Shown: positions 36,558 to 49,386, numbered from the stretch's first letter. The stretch is DNA of 64,000 nt from Rhynchospora pubera (GCA_028095005.1 CM051462.1:87555846-87619845); one strand, 5' to 3'. A program made the numbers and translations. The notes: a model not told the origin generated them from the sequence alone.

Positions 36558-39205
36558 GATGGCTAACGCGCCATCGATGGCACAGAGGGTCCCGTGCCAT
36601 CAAGTCATTTTTCGAGATTCAAAGGTTATTTCAATATTGTGATCAACTTGAACTGTTTGGATCGACCGTTTGAATTTTGGATCTCGAAAAAATGAGTCGA
36701 TAGAAAATTGATGGCACGTGCCATCGATGGCGCATTAGCCATCCTCTATATATATATATATATATTTGTAATAATGTGTGAGTGTGTGACTAAATGGACC
36801 AGGCTATATACTATTCCTCTATTAAGCCCTAATATGGGTTAGTCATGTGTTTTTGATTGTGTCGTCGGACGTGGTGAAATTACCAATAATGTAATGGCTT
36901 GTAACTAGTCTTGATCTAGTCGGAATTTGTATAGGCTTATTTCCTCTTGTTACCAAATTCTTTTTTGACTTTCTAAATAAGAAATACTAGCACTTGCCTA
37001 AGGTAAAGCTAATTTAATGGTTTTTGCTTAAACCAAGGCTGAGCTCATCACAAGCGAACAGAAACAAAAGCAGAAGAAGAAAAAGAAAAAGAACAAGAAG
37101 CAGACCTTTAGATAAACCTGGTAAACAAGATCATCATAAGTCCCGTCGAACTCCACGAAATTATATGGGACTTTGTAAGGCAGTGAATCCATCGCTGCTT
37201 CAAACACCTTTATGGAAAAACCAGAGAAATTGTGTCGGGCGGTATTGTCTGGCTTCACAAACTCGGAAAATCCAGGTTTATTGGGAACTGCAATCAGGAG
37301 TGTCCTGTTGACCGTCGGCCATTGCCATCCCCTAGGAGGAGGCCGGTTGTTACCCGGCCAATTAATTGAAACATTATTCCTAGTCGAGACGGTCCCCACT
37401 GGATTGTTATAGCTGCCATTCACATAGGTTATCTCGTAGGTTCCAGATTGTAATTGGCCATCAACCAAATTGAAAGAACCACTTACTCCACTAAAATTTG
37501 TAGATTCTATTAAAGATGTCAGATTCTGTCCCATCTCAGAAACCCCGATGTTTGAAAAATCGGTTGAGTTATACATTGCATTAGAGGTTTTATATGATAA
37601 ATTTGCATGTTTTACTCCTTGAACTGCTTCGGCCAGCATCCACACTGTGTCGTATGCCCATAGACCAAAAGCAGTAGGCCTGGTGGGAAAGTGAAGTTCC
37701 TTCAATTTGAATTTCTTTCCAAGTTTCATGGCAATATTCTGAACTCTTTTTGTATTTCGTATGGACGGCCTTATGCCCAGAACACCTGGCATCACATTAC
37801 TTGCATTAGACCCAAATATATCTACAATATCTGTCAATCCATAGGTTGTAATCCAAACAAAATCATCACCGCCCATATTTCTCTGTTTAACAAGGGAGAA
37901 AAACTTTAGAGCTAATTCGTACGACATGTGAACCACAAAGACTCTGGTTCGGTTGGACTCCAAGTGGTCGAGCATTGCATTTATTTCTGTATTACTTGCA
38001 ACAGATGGAATTTTGCACCGGTATGGGACGTAGGCCTCGATTCCTTGCAAGGTGTCAACTAGGTATGGGACAAAAATATTGCCAGAGTCGGTATCCTCAA
38101 ATACTGGTACCACCTCCCTCCAGTTGAAATGTTTAGCAATAGAGGCAATGGCGATGGCTTGGGACGAGTAATTCCACGCGGTACGAATGAAATAAGGAGT
38201 GTGACGGGGAGAAATTGATGAGCTTTTTGCCGAAAATGAAATGATCGGTACATTTGATTTGTTGCCAAGTGCGACAATAAATTTCGCTTGACTTGATGTT
38301 TGTGGTCCAATGATTGCTTGAACTCGGACATTTTTCAGCAGATCAACAGCTGCATATATATTTACCAATAAGTAACTTCTTAATTTGACGTATGAATGAA
38401 TAGCGTGGATATTGCTTATGATACTCAGAAACATTGAAGGCCCAGAATAAAATACTTTTGTTTTGAAGCAAAAATATGCGTAAAGCTCCCATCTTTCATT
38501 TTATATAAATTATAGAATACAATTTTGGCTAAAAGATCAAATGACTTTAGATGTACTATTGGTATAAAACTTCTAGACATTAACATTGCAATTATTCAAT
38601 GAAAAATATAACAAAGATGAAAACGAGCGATCATTTAAAAGTCTGAACCAATCCATCTCCCAATTTCTTCAAATAGGATTAAAAGTTTCAACTCTGATTT
38701 TTCAACAATGATAAGAACGTGTGGATACAAAACATTTATGATTTATCTCCATTGATTAACAAATAAGGAGGGAGAGATAAATATCTTCCTAATTCTTCTA
38801 AGATTTGATTAATTAAACATATATACTTTTTTGTAACCTTCAGCTTGCTACTGACCTTCAATAATGTAATAGAAAAATAAGGAAAGATAACAAACCGGCA
38901 ACCGCTGCACCAAAGGCATCATCATTGCCGTTAAGACCGCCGAGATGGTCATTCCTCAAATCCCGCAACACAAGCGAGATTCTTGAGGTGTAGTATGGAT
39001 GTGATGCATAAAAATCCTCCATTGCCATTTGCATGTAGCTCCAGCTGATGCCACCTATCCATGATGAAGTATCCAATATAACACCCACTTTTACAGTTGT
39101 GACATTGTTCGTTTCACTACTGTTCTCAACTCCAAGAGCAAGCCGAGAATAGCTCAATAACAAAATGAGAAAGGTGAGGTGTGGTAGATGGTGACGCGAT
39201 GCCAT
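34740..39205 (-). CDS. GLR: Glutamate receptor-like channel 3, 923 residues, lacking the S2 disulfide cysteines
   Basis: Third GLR gene, convergent with gene 2. Exons in transcript order: 39205-38896, 38349-37106, 36351-35644, 35249-34740; GT-AG throughout, phases 1, 0, 0, no stops. Signal peptide about 1-25, amino-terminal domain, S1, M1 (about 573-591), pore loop (QMGSIFYFAFSTVVFAH), M3 ending SYTASLTS (648-655), S2 with VDEIPY, M4 (about 809-830), acidic 93-residue tail. The M1-to-S2 part is one uninterrupted 708-bp exon, whereas genes 1 and 2 split it with a phase-1 intron after the pore helix. Both cysteines of the conserved S2 disulfide are replaced (NKYPKNY; the KWF...C region reads KILYGSGTF). 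This gene is the most diverged of the three. It uses the donor GTCTGC after exon 2, which is weak but gives the expected QVYL-KK-FDAAVGD join. Confidence 0.9.
36509..36554. repeat. (TA)n microsatellite
   Basis: TA dinucleotide tract in intron 2 of GLR gene 3; a shorter (TA)n follows the adjacent MITE at 36748-36764. Confidence 0.95.
36555..36746. mobile_element. 192-bp MITE in GLR gene 3 intron 2 (probable TA-target type)
   Basis: Terminal inverted repeats of about 30 bp with two mismatches (GAGGATGGCTAACGCGCCAT and its complement), embedded in (TA)n. A TA target duplication, as in Tc1/mariner (Stowaway-like) MITEs, fits but cannot be proved within a TA repeat. Confidence 0.8.
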
Positions 39206-39300
39206 TAATCTCTGTGTGTTTATTCCAAAGTTTTGGGTGTTTCTCTTTGTTCATTTGCCTTGCAATAAACCAATCCTTTCTGTCGGATATTTCATCTCCA

Positions 39301-39310
39301 TTTTATATAA
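39301..39310 (-). promoter_or_regulatory. Candidate TATA box of GLR gene 3
   Basis: On the minus strand TTATATAAAA lies about 96 bp before the ATG at 39205. Confidence 0.5.
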
Positions 39311-41811
39311 GATACTAGGCAAGTCGGATGTAGACTTGACCACAAAGAAACGGAATCTATGCACATGCATCTTATACACATTTAGGATAATAATCGATAA
39401 ATCAATATAGGGATATTGATAGGTCTTTAAACCGAACCAAAATTTACTAAACAATTTCTTTATTGAAAACAATGTATAGGAGCGAATTGAACTTTGGAAT
39501 TAAATTTTAATCTATCAAAAGAATGCCGGGTAAGTAAATCTATCAACAAAGTTGAAAATCAAATTTTAATTTTTTTATCATTTGACCAATTCAAATTTGG
39601 AAATCTCGGTTTTCAAGTAACAACAAAGTCAATTATTCAATTACATTGAGCGATAATAAGTGTACAATTAAAATATAAATATTGTAAATATATAAATGCT
39701 AAAATATTGTATTCTTTTTATCAGTTAAGATTAATTTATTTTGTAATAAAAAGCAAGAAACAAAGTACAATAAATTACCCAAACTATTTGAACTGAAAGA
39801 AATGAATAAAGTATAACAAAATCATAGGAGAGTATACACATATCAGACAATCCTATGCCGGAAAATCATCATTTATTCACCACTCAAATTACCAGATACA
39901 AAAGGAATCATTTTTTTTTCTTGCATTTTCTTTATAAAATACAAAGATCAGGTGAGAATTACTTGAGCAATTTTAATAAATCTGTATATATGTTTGTTGC
40001 GCAAGAAAACATATATATATTATTCATGCTTGCCCAAATTAATTTAGATAAAAATTTTAAATTTAAAAATATTAATTCGAAGATAAAACATGCAAACTTT
40101 CAACACTAACTTACTGGTCAAATACGTGTTCTCCATGTACTAATTAGTCACAGTTTCTAAGCTTTCTATTCCCCATTTTTGGACAAATGGAGATGATTCT
40201 TGATTCTCGATTCTCGATTCTCGAACCAAGTAAGTTGACCTCTCACTACTAGACTCGAAGTCTAGTCAATGATATCGTGTTGTTAAGGACTGTAACGGGC
40301 AGGTTAAGGACTTTTCTGTACTATTAATTTCCTTTCAAACCCATAAACAGAACTAGATTTAACTTATCATACAGCATTTAATTTAAGGATAATTAGAAGA
40401 TGTATACTTCAAAATTAATCATCATAAACAAAAATAAGTTAGGTTAATTAATAGATGCACGTATATAAACTTCAATAATAATTTATAATATGTGCATTTC
40501 ATCCAAAAAATCACTAAAATATACCTCATAAATTCTCAGGGTAAGCGCAAAGGACAAGGTCACTTGGCAATTATTTCTGCAACCAAGAAATTCCAATGTT
40601 TGGAATTCTTCTTCGGCCTTGTACGCGCTTTAAGGGCTTCCAGGTAATTTCCGGTTGTAACTAAAAATTCTTTGATGATTCAATAAATATACGTGCAGCT
40701 CTAAGAGGCACACAAGTGGGCCATCTGAATAATCAATATACGTGCAACATAAATCGCACAAGTGGGCCTGCTGATAATGACCGCGTAGGCAAATTGTTTA
40801 TTTATTTACTTTTGAATGAAGCATAAGCAAATTGTTTTGAATAAGTTACAAATTAAAACGTTATATAAACACTTCTTACAAAATAAAATTAATATTAATG
40901 ATTAAAACAAAATGATCTAAAAATATACTCGAAATATTTGAAGAGTTTAATTAATATATGTTTTTTGGGAGTGTTTAATTTTGACCACCCAAGAGGGCGC
41001 TGTATGAATATACCTTTAATTGATTGGTCACATGACATTCCTCATAAAAATAAATTATATTTTAATATATCAGATTCATTATTGATCACTACAATAGCAA
41101 CATTTTGCAAAATTAATTTGTGGCAACCAATTATTAGATTGGCACTTCTTCCGTTCATTTTTTTTTTAAAAACAAAGAAAAGAAAAGTTAGTTTCAAAAT
41201 TAGATTCAAAAGTTCAATTAGCATATCTTTGATTTTATGATATTCTAATTTAATTATCTGAGTGCATCTTTCCATTCCTTTGTAAATTATTATTATATTA
41301 TTATGGAGATTATAATTTAAATAATAAAGTCTCCTTAAAATTTTTGCCAGCTGGATAGACCAGATATCGCAATATTCCATATTTTGAATATGGTGCCATA
41401 CTGTTCTATTTTTTTTCTTTCTTAATTTCAAATAATCTTCTACTCATGGTTCAAAGAGTTTGTAGAAACAAAACATTTATGTGAGCATTATATAATATGG
41501 CGCCTGATAATTATACTATATGTGAGCATTATTATACCAAAACATTTACGTGAGTATTATAGCATCCTTGTATAATTACCTTACTTTTCGTTGTTCTATC
41601 TATACAGCCTATATTAAACATATTTCTTTTTTTTTATTCAAATATTAAACATATTTCGGGCCTTTGAAATTCCATAAAACTGGCCTTTCCATGTCGACCT
41701 TAATTTGCACATGGATATATTATTTGGTATTTATTTCTGGGACTGCAAATTAAATCGGGGAAATGGTTTTCTTGGCAGCACTTGCAGAGTTGCAGTATCT
41801 TATTTATTCTT
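39311..41811. other. Gene-free AT-rich region upstream of GLR gene 3
   Basis: 2.5 kb with no supported gene. A small (GATTCTC)n run occurs at about 40200-40225. The scattered open frames are short and unconvincing. Confidence 0.5.
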
Positions 41812-41814
41812 TTA

Positions 41815-42003
41815 GGCTCCGTTTGGATGCGTTGAGAATAAGGTAGGAAGAAGGAAGAAGGGAAGAAATTTATTGGAAAGGGGTAAATTTATTGGGAAGT
41901 GTGTAACTTTTGTGAAGAGTTTGGATGTTTAGAAATAAATTTATTGGTAAAAAATGGTTATTCCTTATTCCTTATTCCGGAAAAAAGCCATCCAAACGGA
42001 GCC
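41815..42003. mobile_element. PIF/Harbinger-type (Tourist-like) MITE
   Basis: Inverted ends GGCTCCGTTTGGATG / CATCCAAACGGAGCC, perfect over 15 bp, with the 3-bp target duplication TTA at 41812-41814 and 42004-42006. 189 bp, no coding capacity. Same family as 55183-55341. Confidence 0.92.
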
Positions 42004-43181
42004 TTAGAAAGAGAAAAAATCATTTTCGAAGAACACGCATATTTGATTGCAGGCGTAATTTTCGATGTGCTAATAATAACCGTTAACTCGCTATAGGTTG
42101 TTTGAAATTTCTAAAGGCAACATACACAGTGCTGCGGTTTCTCTTAGTCGCATCTCCACTCCGCTCTCTAGATAAGATCCATTTCTTCGAGGAATTATGG
42201 TATTTTGTTATGTTCAGTGGAAATCGAATTTTTTTTAATTAATCCATCAATCTTGAACACAATTTTTTACACAACTAAAGTCAGAGGACGATCCCTAACG
42301 AAGAGAAGATCACGAATGAATATACTCTATGTTACTTGCTGGATAAAATGATTTATTTCTTACGTAATACAATGGGCGAATATTTTTTAATATATATTGA
42401 AATTAAAAAGATCATTCGTTTAAAAATATGAACGGAGGTGACTAATAAGGGCTTCAATCGGGTAGAAAATTAAAACGTATCATTTTTTAAAGTTTTATTT
42501 TAGCAAAAGCAAGGAAGTTTGAGGTGGAATATAATTGTTAAAATCTTTATCTTTACTACTTATAAAAGCACCAGTTCAAAAGTCTATCCAAATTTGAGTC
42601 CAAAGGTGCAAACAATTGTTTACCCAATACAATATAGACCATAGATTGATTATGATCTAATCAGATCACTGGTCTGGATTGAACAACGAGTTAAAAAGTT
42701 TAAACTTTTCGTACAGACCTGTTAACTTTTGCGGAGCGGAGTCGCTAGCCGGTACGAAGTTTGTTTTGCTACTCACGTACGCGAGTTCGAATCTCCGCAT
42801 CGCTCAATTTTTTTTTCATTTTTGCGATCGTGTTTCCTCTCTCCGAACCCTAATTGTTTTTTCGCTGCTTAATTTCTTCCCTATTTGCCTCTTTCCTTCT
42901 TCGTCTCCCTCTCCTCACTCCTCCCTCTCTCATCGTGACCACAAATGGAAACCAATTTTAGGTTTGTTCTCCTTAATGCGCCGCCCCCTCTCTCACTCCA
43001 TAATTGAAAACCAAAAATAAAAACCCTCTCTCTCTTTCTCTCCCTATGGAGCGTTGAAGAAGACTACTCACGCAAGCAAAAGTAGCAGCGGCAGTGACAA
43101 GTAGCAAACCATAGCACCACCTCCTCACAAACCCAAACCTCACCTCACCGGCCCTCGACCTCTCCATCTCCTCCGCTTCGG

Positions 43182-43317
43182 CCTTGACCAGTAGCAGGTA
43201 TTTAGTTTACCTTTTTAACTAAATTTTGTATTTGTTTTACTTTTATTTTCAGATACTTTGTGCTTCGGATTGAAGAGAATATAGGTAATCAACTGTCTCG
43301 AGAAGTTTTATTTTTTA
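43182..43317 (+). repeat. 135-bp direct repeat, left copy
   Basis: Over 90% identical by eye to 44889-45021, same strand. It contains an exon-like GTATTT...TTTTCAG...GTAATC pattern. The two copies bracket the telomere-protein fragment. Confidence 0.85.
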
Positions 43318-43403
43318 ACATTTTTGTCCATTAAATTCTCAATTTTAAATTAAGAATAAAGTAGGCTATTTTTTAAATTCTCAATTTTCTGACTTGTGTA
43401 TAG

Positions 43404-44818
43404 ATGCTATGGCGAAGGTCATAAATGATAGAAAAAGGAAGTGCTATGCACAACAAATGTCACAAAAGAAAAGGTTCAAGAGAAGAACGCTCTTTCACTG
43501 TCCTTCAAGCTCCTCTCCCAACAGTCAAGGGTATACTTGATATTGTACAGCAACAAGTCAGAGGTTTCTATAATGTACAGCAACTTGATACATAAAATGA
43601 AACTGAAAATTGCTGAACTTTTCTAATTTTGGCAGTGAGGTTACGCATCAAATCCTTCAAGGTGCCTGAGATTTCTATTGAGATCGCTGAATCTGCCTCC
43701 ATTGGTACACTAAAGGTAAATATCTTCAAGGCTTGTCGACATGTCAGTCAGATTGATCCTTACCAGTCTCAGTTCTGTTCCTCTACCTGTAAAGGGATTT
43801 GGTATTTTTGGTAGCTGGCTGAAGTTCCCGTAACACTCCCTTGCCTTTTCCAGCATACCTAAGGTCCATTAAAAACTTGTTATCCTTGACGACCAATGTG
43901 ATACCATTTGTTATATATTTATATGTACTCATCTATTCAGTTTATTATTCAGAGAACAGTAATGGAGGCACTAGCCGCTGTTCTGGAAGGAGAATTAACT
44001 GTAGGTGTGATGCTTGAAGGGAAGAAGGTTAGAGAAAACAATCGCACACTTAGAGAAGCTGGGATTTTCTGTGACAAGTCCTCTGTTAGATACTGTGGGG
44101 TTTGCTCTGGAGCCTGAACCTATACACTCCCGTCATAGCACCACACACCAGTTCTGACAGTTTTGATAACAGAGATGTCATGGAACCTCTTGCAAGGTAT
44201 TGTTGCATTACCTACCTTTTTCATGATTTGGCATGATGAGAAATGAAAAAGTAGAGGTCTTAATGGTACCGGAACTTCAAGGGGTGGCTGGTGGTGAGTA
44301 AATCTTGATTACAGCCTGGTACTGGAAATTTAATCTATTTCTCAATCCACAGTGATATGCCTGCAACACCTAGCAGCCTTGAACCAGTACCGATACCAGT
44401 ACCGACCACTCCAGTGAAAAGCCATGTGACTGACCCAGACCCAGTACTCTCCCCTATTGAGGTGTCATCGGCTGAGCAGGCAGTGCCACAAATCTCACAG
44501 GCCATCATAACACTACCAGTACCGGTCGTTAAAATAGAGCCACTTGCTGTTGTACCTGTCGTGCGAAAAACAAGGCAAGTTGATGCACTGGGGCATGAGG
44601 CGTCCCTTCTCAGTTGCCGAGGTTGAGGCTCTTGTAGTTGCTGTTGAGAAGCTCGGCACTGGAAGGTATTTAGTCACTAGCATAAGCATCCATATTACAT
44701 TAAAATATTTTTTAATCTGTTGAAAATATCTTATGTTTGATATTTCTGTTTTAGGCAGCGAGATGTTAAAATACGCTCATTTGAGACTACAAAGCACCGC
44801 ACTTATGTAGATCTCAAG
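43404..44818 (+). pseudogene. Telomere repeat-binding protein (TRP/TBP/TRFL family) gene fragment
   Basis: Decayed exons of a plant double-stranded telomere DNA-binding protein. 43404-43535: basic segment (DRKRKCYAQQ..QKKRFKRRT), then a stop. 43636-43715 and 43953-44195: ubiquitin-like domain (LRIKSFKVPEISIEIAES, then VMEALAAVLEGELTVGVMLE) with a frameshift before LLDTVGFALEPEP and another after it. 44353-44665: proline/valine-rich linker, a frameshift, then the start of the Myb domain (RRPFSVAEVEALV.AVEKLG). 44755-44818: second Myb part (RDVKIRSFETTKHRTYVDLK). The final exon with the telobox-recognition helix is missing, and the usual GRWRDVK Trp is Gln. Non-functional; it shows what the Helitron picked up. 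Confidence 0.85.
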
Positions 44819-44888
44819 GTATGTTGCATTTCTTGTTTGGTGCAGTACCATACCAATGTTAGGTGAAACTATTGGTTATTAGGTACAG

Positions 44889-45021
44889 CCTTGACCAGTA
44901 GCAGGTATTCAGTTACCTTTTAACTAGATTTTGTATTTGTTTTATCTTTATTTTCAGATACTTTGTGCTTCAGATTGAAGAGAATATAGGTAATCAACTG
45001 TCTCAAGAAGTTTTATTTTTT
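44889..45021 (+). repeat. 135-bp direct repeat, right copy
   Basis: Partner of 43182-43317. It lies where the missing last Myb exon would be expected. Confidence 0.85.
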
Positions 45022-45664
45022 ATTTCGATTTCCATACTCATATTTGATTATTTCGATTTCTAATAAAGAACACATAATATTGAAGATATGGAAACAAATT
45101 CCTCTTTTGATTTACACATATACCATCGTGTTAGACAATTTTCATCACAACTGCAAGTGCTATAATGTCCCAATTGTTTGGTCTCTCAAAAAAATGTTTA
45201 TAGCAAATTAAATTATTTTTAAAAAAAATCTGTTCATTTATCTAAGATATATTATATGTGAAAATTATCATTTAATTTATTTTTGTCCACACATTGGGTA
45301 ATTTATATGCTAAACAATTGATTTGAAGAAAGTAATGGAAATATTCACCTGTCATAATAAATACAGATTCATAAACAATTGTTAATTTTGTTGAGATAAA
45401 ATTAATGGATGAGAATAATTGTTAATTTGCCATGTCTACTTTCTTGAAATTATTTTTTATTATTGAAAAATGTATTTATTTTCTATCTTCGACGCCAATC
45501 AAGATTGACCTTAAATATTGAAAATTAACAACATATTCATATCAAATAATATAATTTCGCATGTTAAATATACCACATGTTAACACAATTAACATGTTAA
45601 AAGTTCACATAAAAAAAATACAAACCATAAGCTGAATTTTTTTTAGTATATCAAAAAAAAAAAA

Positions 45665-45685
45665 TGCCCGCACATTGAGCGGGCA
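45665..45685 (+). terminator. Helitron 3' hairpin
   Basis: Perfect 7-bp stem, 7-nt loop, 7 nt before the terminal CTAG. In Helitrons this hairpin marks the end of rolling-circle transfer. Confidence 0.85.
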
Positions 45686-45816
45686 CTGATGCTAGTATAA
45701 AAAAAAATAATGTCGAATTTCTTAAACTAAAAAAGATTTTCGTACATATCATGGCTTGACGGGTGACAAAGCTGTACTAATTATAACTATATAAATATTG
45801 GCCAACGTGCCCTGCG

Positions 45817-46131
45817 TAGACCTATCAAAGTTTCACCGTTTCAAACGTTTCTGTTCCGTTCCGTCCGAACAGAACGTTAAACGAAACAAAAAATCTATTT
45901 CGTTTCTGAAAATGAAAATGAAGGAAACGAATGGAACATTAAACAGAACACGGAAAATGGATGAAAATGGGCTGAAATAAATAAAAAATGAAGGACGGAA
46001 CGTTAAATCGAATAGAAATCTGTTTCGTTTGTCGAAACGGAACGAAAGCAAAACAGTGATTTCATTACCAAAACGGAACAAAAAACAGTAATGGTAATTT
46101 CCGCTTCCGTAGGTAACGTTTGACAGGTCTA
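45817..46131. mobile_element. hAT-type MITE, 315 bp
   Basis: Ends TAGACCTATCAAA and TTTGACAGGTCTA, with the 8-bp target duplication GCCCTGCG/GCTCTGCG (45809-45816 and 46132-46139, one mismatch). The interior is made of GAAACG/CGTTTC motifs. Related in its ends to the hAT at 59333-60973. Confidence 0.85.
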
Positions 46132-46281
46132 GCTCTGCGCGTGGACAATTTACTTGTTAGTACACTGCTATGATGGATTTTCTGCGTCTATTTCAATGTA
46201 AAATTGGTCTTTATTGTCATTTTATTGCCACAACAAATCAAATATCAAAAAGTCAATCACATGGTAAGAACAATGTTACGA

Positions 46282-46676
46282 GAGAAATGCTAGTGTCAAT
46301 ATATTGGACGGATGAGTCCGTCCAATATGATCGTTTTCACATTTTAAAATTTCTAATGACCGATCTGAACCATCCAATATGTTCTCTTTATTGAAAACTT
46401 ACAAGAAACCAATTTTTACATTTTTTTTTACTATTTTTTTTGGTATTTTTGAAAAATTATGATATAAACATTATGGATTATCCAATAACAATGATTTTCT
46501 AAAATACTAAAAAAAAGTAAAAAATGAAAAAAAAAATGAAAAAAAGGTTTCTTATAAATTTTCAATGTGAAAAATATATTGAATGATTCAGATCTATTAT
46601 TTGAAATTTAAAAATATGAAAATGATCGTATTGAACGGACCTCATCCGTTTAATATATTGGACTCTAGCCTTTCTC
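46282..46676. mobile_element. MITE family M, copy 1 (395 bp, Mutator-type)
   Basis: Ends GAGAAATGCTAGTGTC and GACTCTAGCCTTTCTC; arms are inverted repeats centred near 46480. 9-bp target duplication ATGTTACGA / ATGTTATGA (one mismatch). Confidence 0.85.
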
Positions 46677-46711
46677 ATGTTATGAATAGTATTATTTATT
46701 TATTTATTATT

Positions 46712-46790
46712 ATTATTATTTTGACAAGCTAGGTAGTGACTACTTAGAAAAGTGATTTTTCTAAGTGTTTTTTCTTTGTTGTGATATTTT
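46712..46790 (-). repeat. LINE 3' tail remnant
   Basis: (ATT)n followed by TTTTGACAAGCTAGGTAGTG, matching the minus-strand 3' end of the LINE at 51882 (TTTTTGACAAACTAGGTAGTG). A matching, more decayed remnant is at about 54490-54540. Confidence 0.55.
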
Positions 46791-47376
46791 TTGTGTAGTT
46801 TAGTTTAAATAGCGCATCAAGCAACTGCATTGAATTTGGAAACTTAATAAACCTTCTCAAGTTGTCAATCATGTGGAGAGTCACTGCTTGAGATTTTTTT
46901 CACCACAAAAGCCATTTCAATGATTCACTCCGGTTGGTTTTTCTATTGGTAAGAATTCAGCTGCTATTATGTATAGGATTGTATTGGGAGAAAAGAGGAA
47001 CCGAACAAAATTTAAGGCCCCTTTCTGGACATTCTCTGTTTTGATGAAATGTATATTTCCATTTATTTGTTTTGGAAAGCACGTTTTACTTTTTTATTAT
47101 TTGATAACTTCCCTAAATTCATATGTATACCAAAATTTATATACATGCCTATAAAATTACATACCACCCAATAATATCAAATTTTTCATTTTTTGACTTT
47201 CAAATTTTTTTAATAAATTTCAGCATATTATTTTTATTTATTTAAATGCCCTTAACTTCTAATTTTTTGGAGCCCTCCAAATATTCAATTTTCATAAAAT
47301 TTTACATGCATAGTCAGAAAATTATAAGAATTCCAATGATACTAGTTTATTTTTAGCTTCTCAAATAAAAAATAGG

Positions 47377-47646
47377 AATGATAACTGCCATCTGCAGTTT
47401 TGTCATCCCTGTCATCGGTAAATATAAAGTGAACATATACATAAACAAGGTGAACATTTAGATGACCTAAGTGAACACTTACAAACAAATAAGTGCTTTC
47501 ATCATTTGTTCAGAATTTTACATGTATATTCAACTTTATTTTCATTGAACTTATTTGTTTGTATGTGTTCACTTAGATCTTCTATATGTTCACTTTGTTT
47601 AGCGATGGTAGGGATAACAAAACTGCAGCTAACAGTAATCAATTTC
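47377..47646. mobile_element. Foldback MITE (GTGAACATAT family), copy 1
   Basis: Arms of about 100 bp (47377-47510 and 47545-47646) are inverted copies containing CTGCAGTTTTGTCATCCC and AAAGTGAACATATA. A relative lies at about 57945-58140. Confidence 0.75.
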
Positions 47647-47664
47647 CAATAAAAAATATAAAAA

Positions 47665-48625
47665 ATAAATGAAAAATCAGATATATACCCCTCAAATCAT
47701 AGCCAATTGGAAATATCTCGCTCTAATCTTTAAATTTTGAAATATCCCCCTCTAATCATCATCATTATAGATATTCGCCTTTTCCTTATTTCTAATGATT
47801 TTAAATTCTGAAAAATTATATTTTAAAATATTTTGACAGAAATGCCCTAGAAGCAGTCCCTGACTGTTCATCTTCCCATTATTTTTTCTTCTGTATATGG
47901 GAAAAATATAATACGATATCAGTCATTAATTTTCTTTCTTTCCGAACATTTACCTCGTCACAAGGTAAACTTTTTACTTCTCCTTGAAACACTGGAAAAC
48001 AGTTGTGACCACATAGCTAGATAAGGTACACCACGATTCAATTGTTTGTAATCCCATCGCTGATTCCATGTACTACTTTTTTTTATTTTGTTGCTTGTAT
48101 TTTGATCTAATTTACACATAATGTTATTGTCCCTTGTGTTATATATTGTCATATTGATAATCTGTATCATTTCGAACACATTTTTCAAAGTGATTTGTTA
48201 TCAATTCTGAACATTGAGAAAAATCGATGCTGTAGTTTAACAATGGTGTTTACCAGTATATCATACAAAGAGGGAGAAAGAGAGATAGGAGTTAAAATCC
48301 TTAAATAATAAGTTTAGACTAAATCTGGATTTTGATTAAGTATACTGACATGTGATATATCCATGAAATTGATTAAAAAATTTAGATTGGAGTCACCAGC
48401 GTATTCTGACGATTTCGAGGAGAAGTAAAAGAGTTCCTATTACGTAGTAAAAAGAGCATAAGGTGAACAGTCAGGGCATTTTTGTCCAAAAATCTTAAAA
48501 ACCAATCTTCAAAATTAAAAAATCATTGGAAATAAGAAAAAGGGTAAATATCCATAATGATGATGATTGGAGGGGGATATTTCCAATTGGCTTTGATTTC
48601 AGTGGTATATGGCTAATTTCCCCAA
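47665..48625. mobile_element. DNA element with about 170-bp inverted repeats
   Basis: 47668-47875 and 48460-48625 are reverse complements with indels, sharing GCCAATTGGAAATATC and TAATCATCATCATTAT. No transposase; superfamily and exact ends not determined. Confidence 0.7.
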
Positions 48626-49004
48626 AAATATAAAAATTGATCGCGCGCTATATTTGCACTAGTATACATATAGGACCAAGCTCGTTGTTTTGAAATGCAG
48701 TGGCTGTGCAAATTATTTTTGGTATTTTCAAAGTGCCAACAGTCTTAAATTTAACAAACAATTAATGCCATCACTTTTATTACCAAACTGAAATATTTTT
48801 ATTTTTTAATTCTATACAATTAACACTTATGATTTCATTGTTAATGGCTAAAATCAATAGCTTCTACTATAAATAATACTTAGTATATGGTTCTTTTTGC
48901 AGTGACACTACTTACTTTTGTTGGGAGCAAAATCCTTTGTCACATCCAACCCCACCAACCAATGATGACAATCGTCTCCCCCACGAACACATAGATACAT
49001 GTAT

Positions 49005-49386
49005 TGTTAAAGTCAGCACCGAAGAGCCCAAAGCCCAAGTCCAATATAGAAGATCATTATGGAACAATATTGAATAATTTAGAAATATGAAGGTCTCACC
49101 CATTGCCGACATTGTTTGGCATGATGCAGAAATTTTAAGAAAAATCTAGAATGCTCCATTAACCGACCTAGACATTGTATAAATATGGGAGGAGCCCATT
49201 GCTTATGTATGCGTTCAAGTTAGAAGATATGGTTAGCAAGTGTCAAGATGTAGTTCGAGTAGTCTAATGTGTTATAGTAGTGTAGGATAGTAAAAGTATG
49301 GAGAGTGTATATGATAGATGTCAGTATGTTGTATTAGTATAGTTTAGTAGTAATATAAGCATGTTTGTATGTATCGTTAGTCAACA
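49005..49386 (+). repeat. 5' LTR of the gag-only retrotransposon
   Basis: TGTTAAAG...GTCAACA. Contains TATAAATATGGG (about 49179), a plausible promoter TATA box for the element. Confidence 0.95.

Larger units (their letters stand above)
42550..45695 (+). mobile_element. Helitron carrying a captured telomere-binding protein gene fragment
   Basis: 5' end TCTTTACTACTTATAAAAGC preceded by A (42549); 3' end a 7-bp-stem hairpin (TGCCCGC, loop ACATTGA, GCGGGCA; 45665-45685) followed by CTGATGCTAG and a host T (45696). This is the TC...hairpin-CTRR arrangement of plant Helitrons inserted between A and T without target duplication. No Rep/helicase frame, so non-autonomous. The interior holds a pyrimidine-rich leader-like stretch (42820-43190), a telomere-protein pseudogene and a 135-bp direct repeat pair. 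Confidence 0.85.

Noticed and set aside
42725..42810. tRNA-like or SINE promoter (box B-like GAGTTCGAATCTCCGC)
   Set aside because: A single B-box-like match without a convincing A box, body or tail, inside the Helitron subterminal region.
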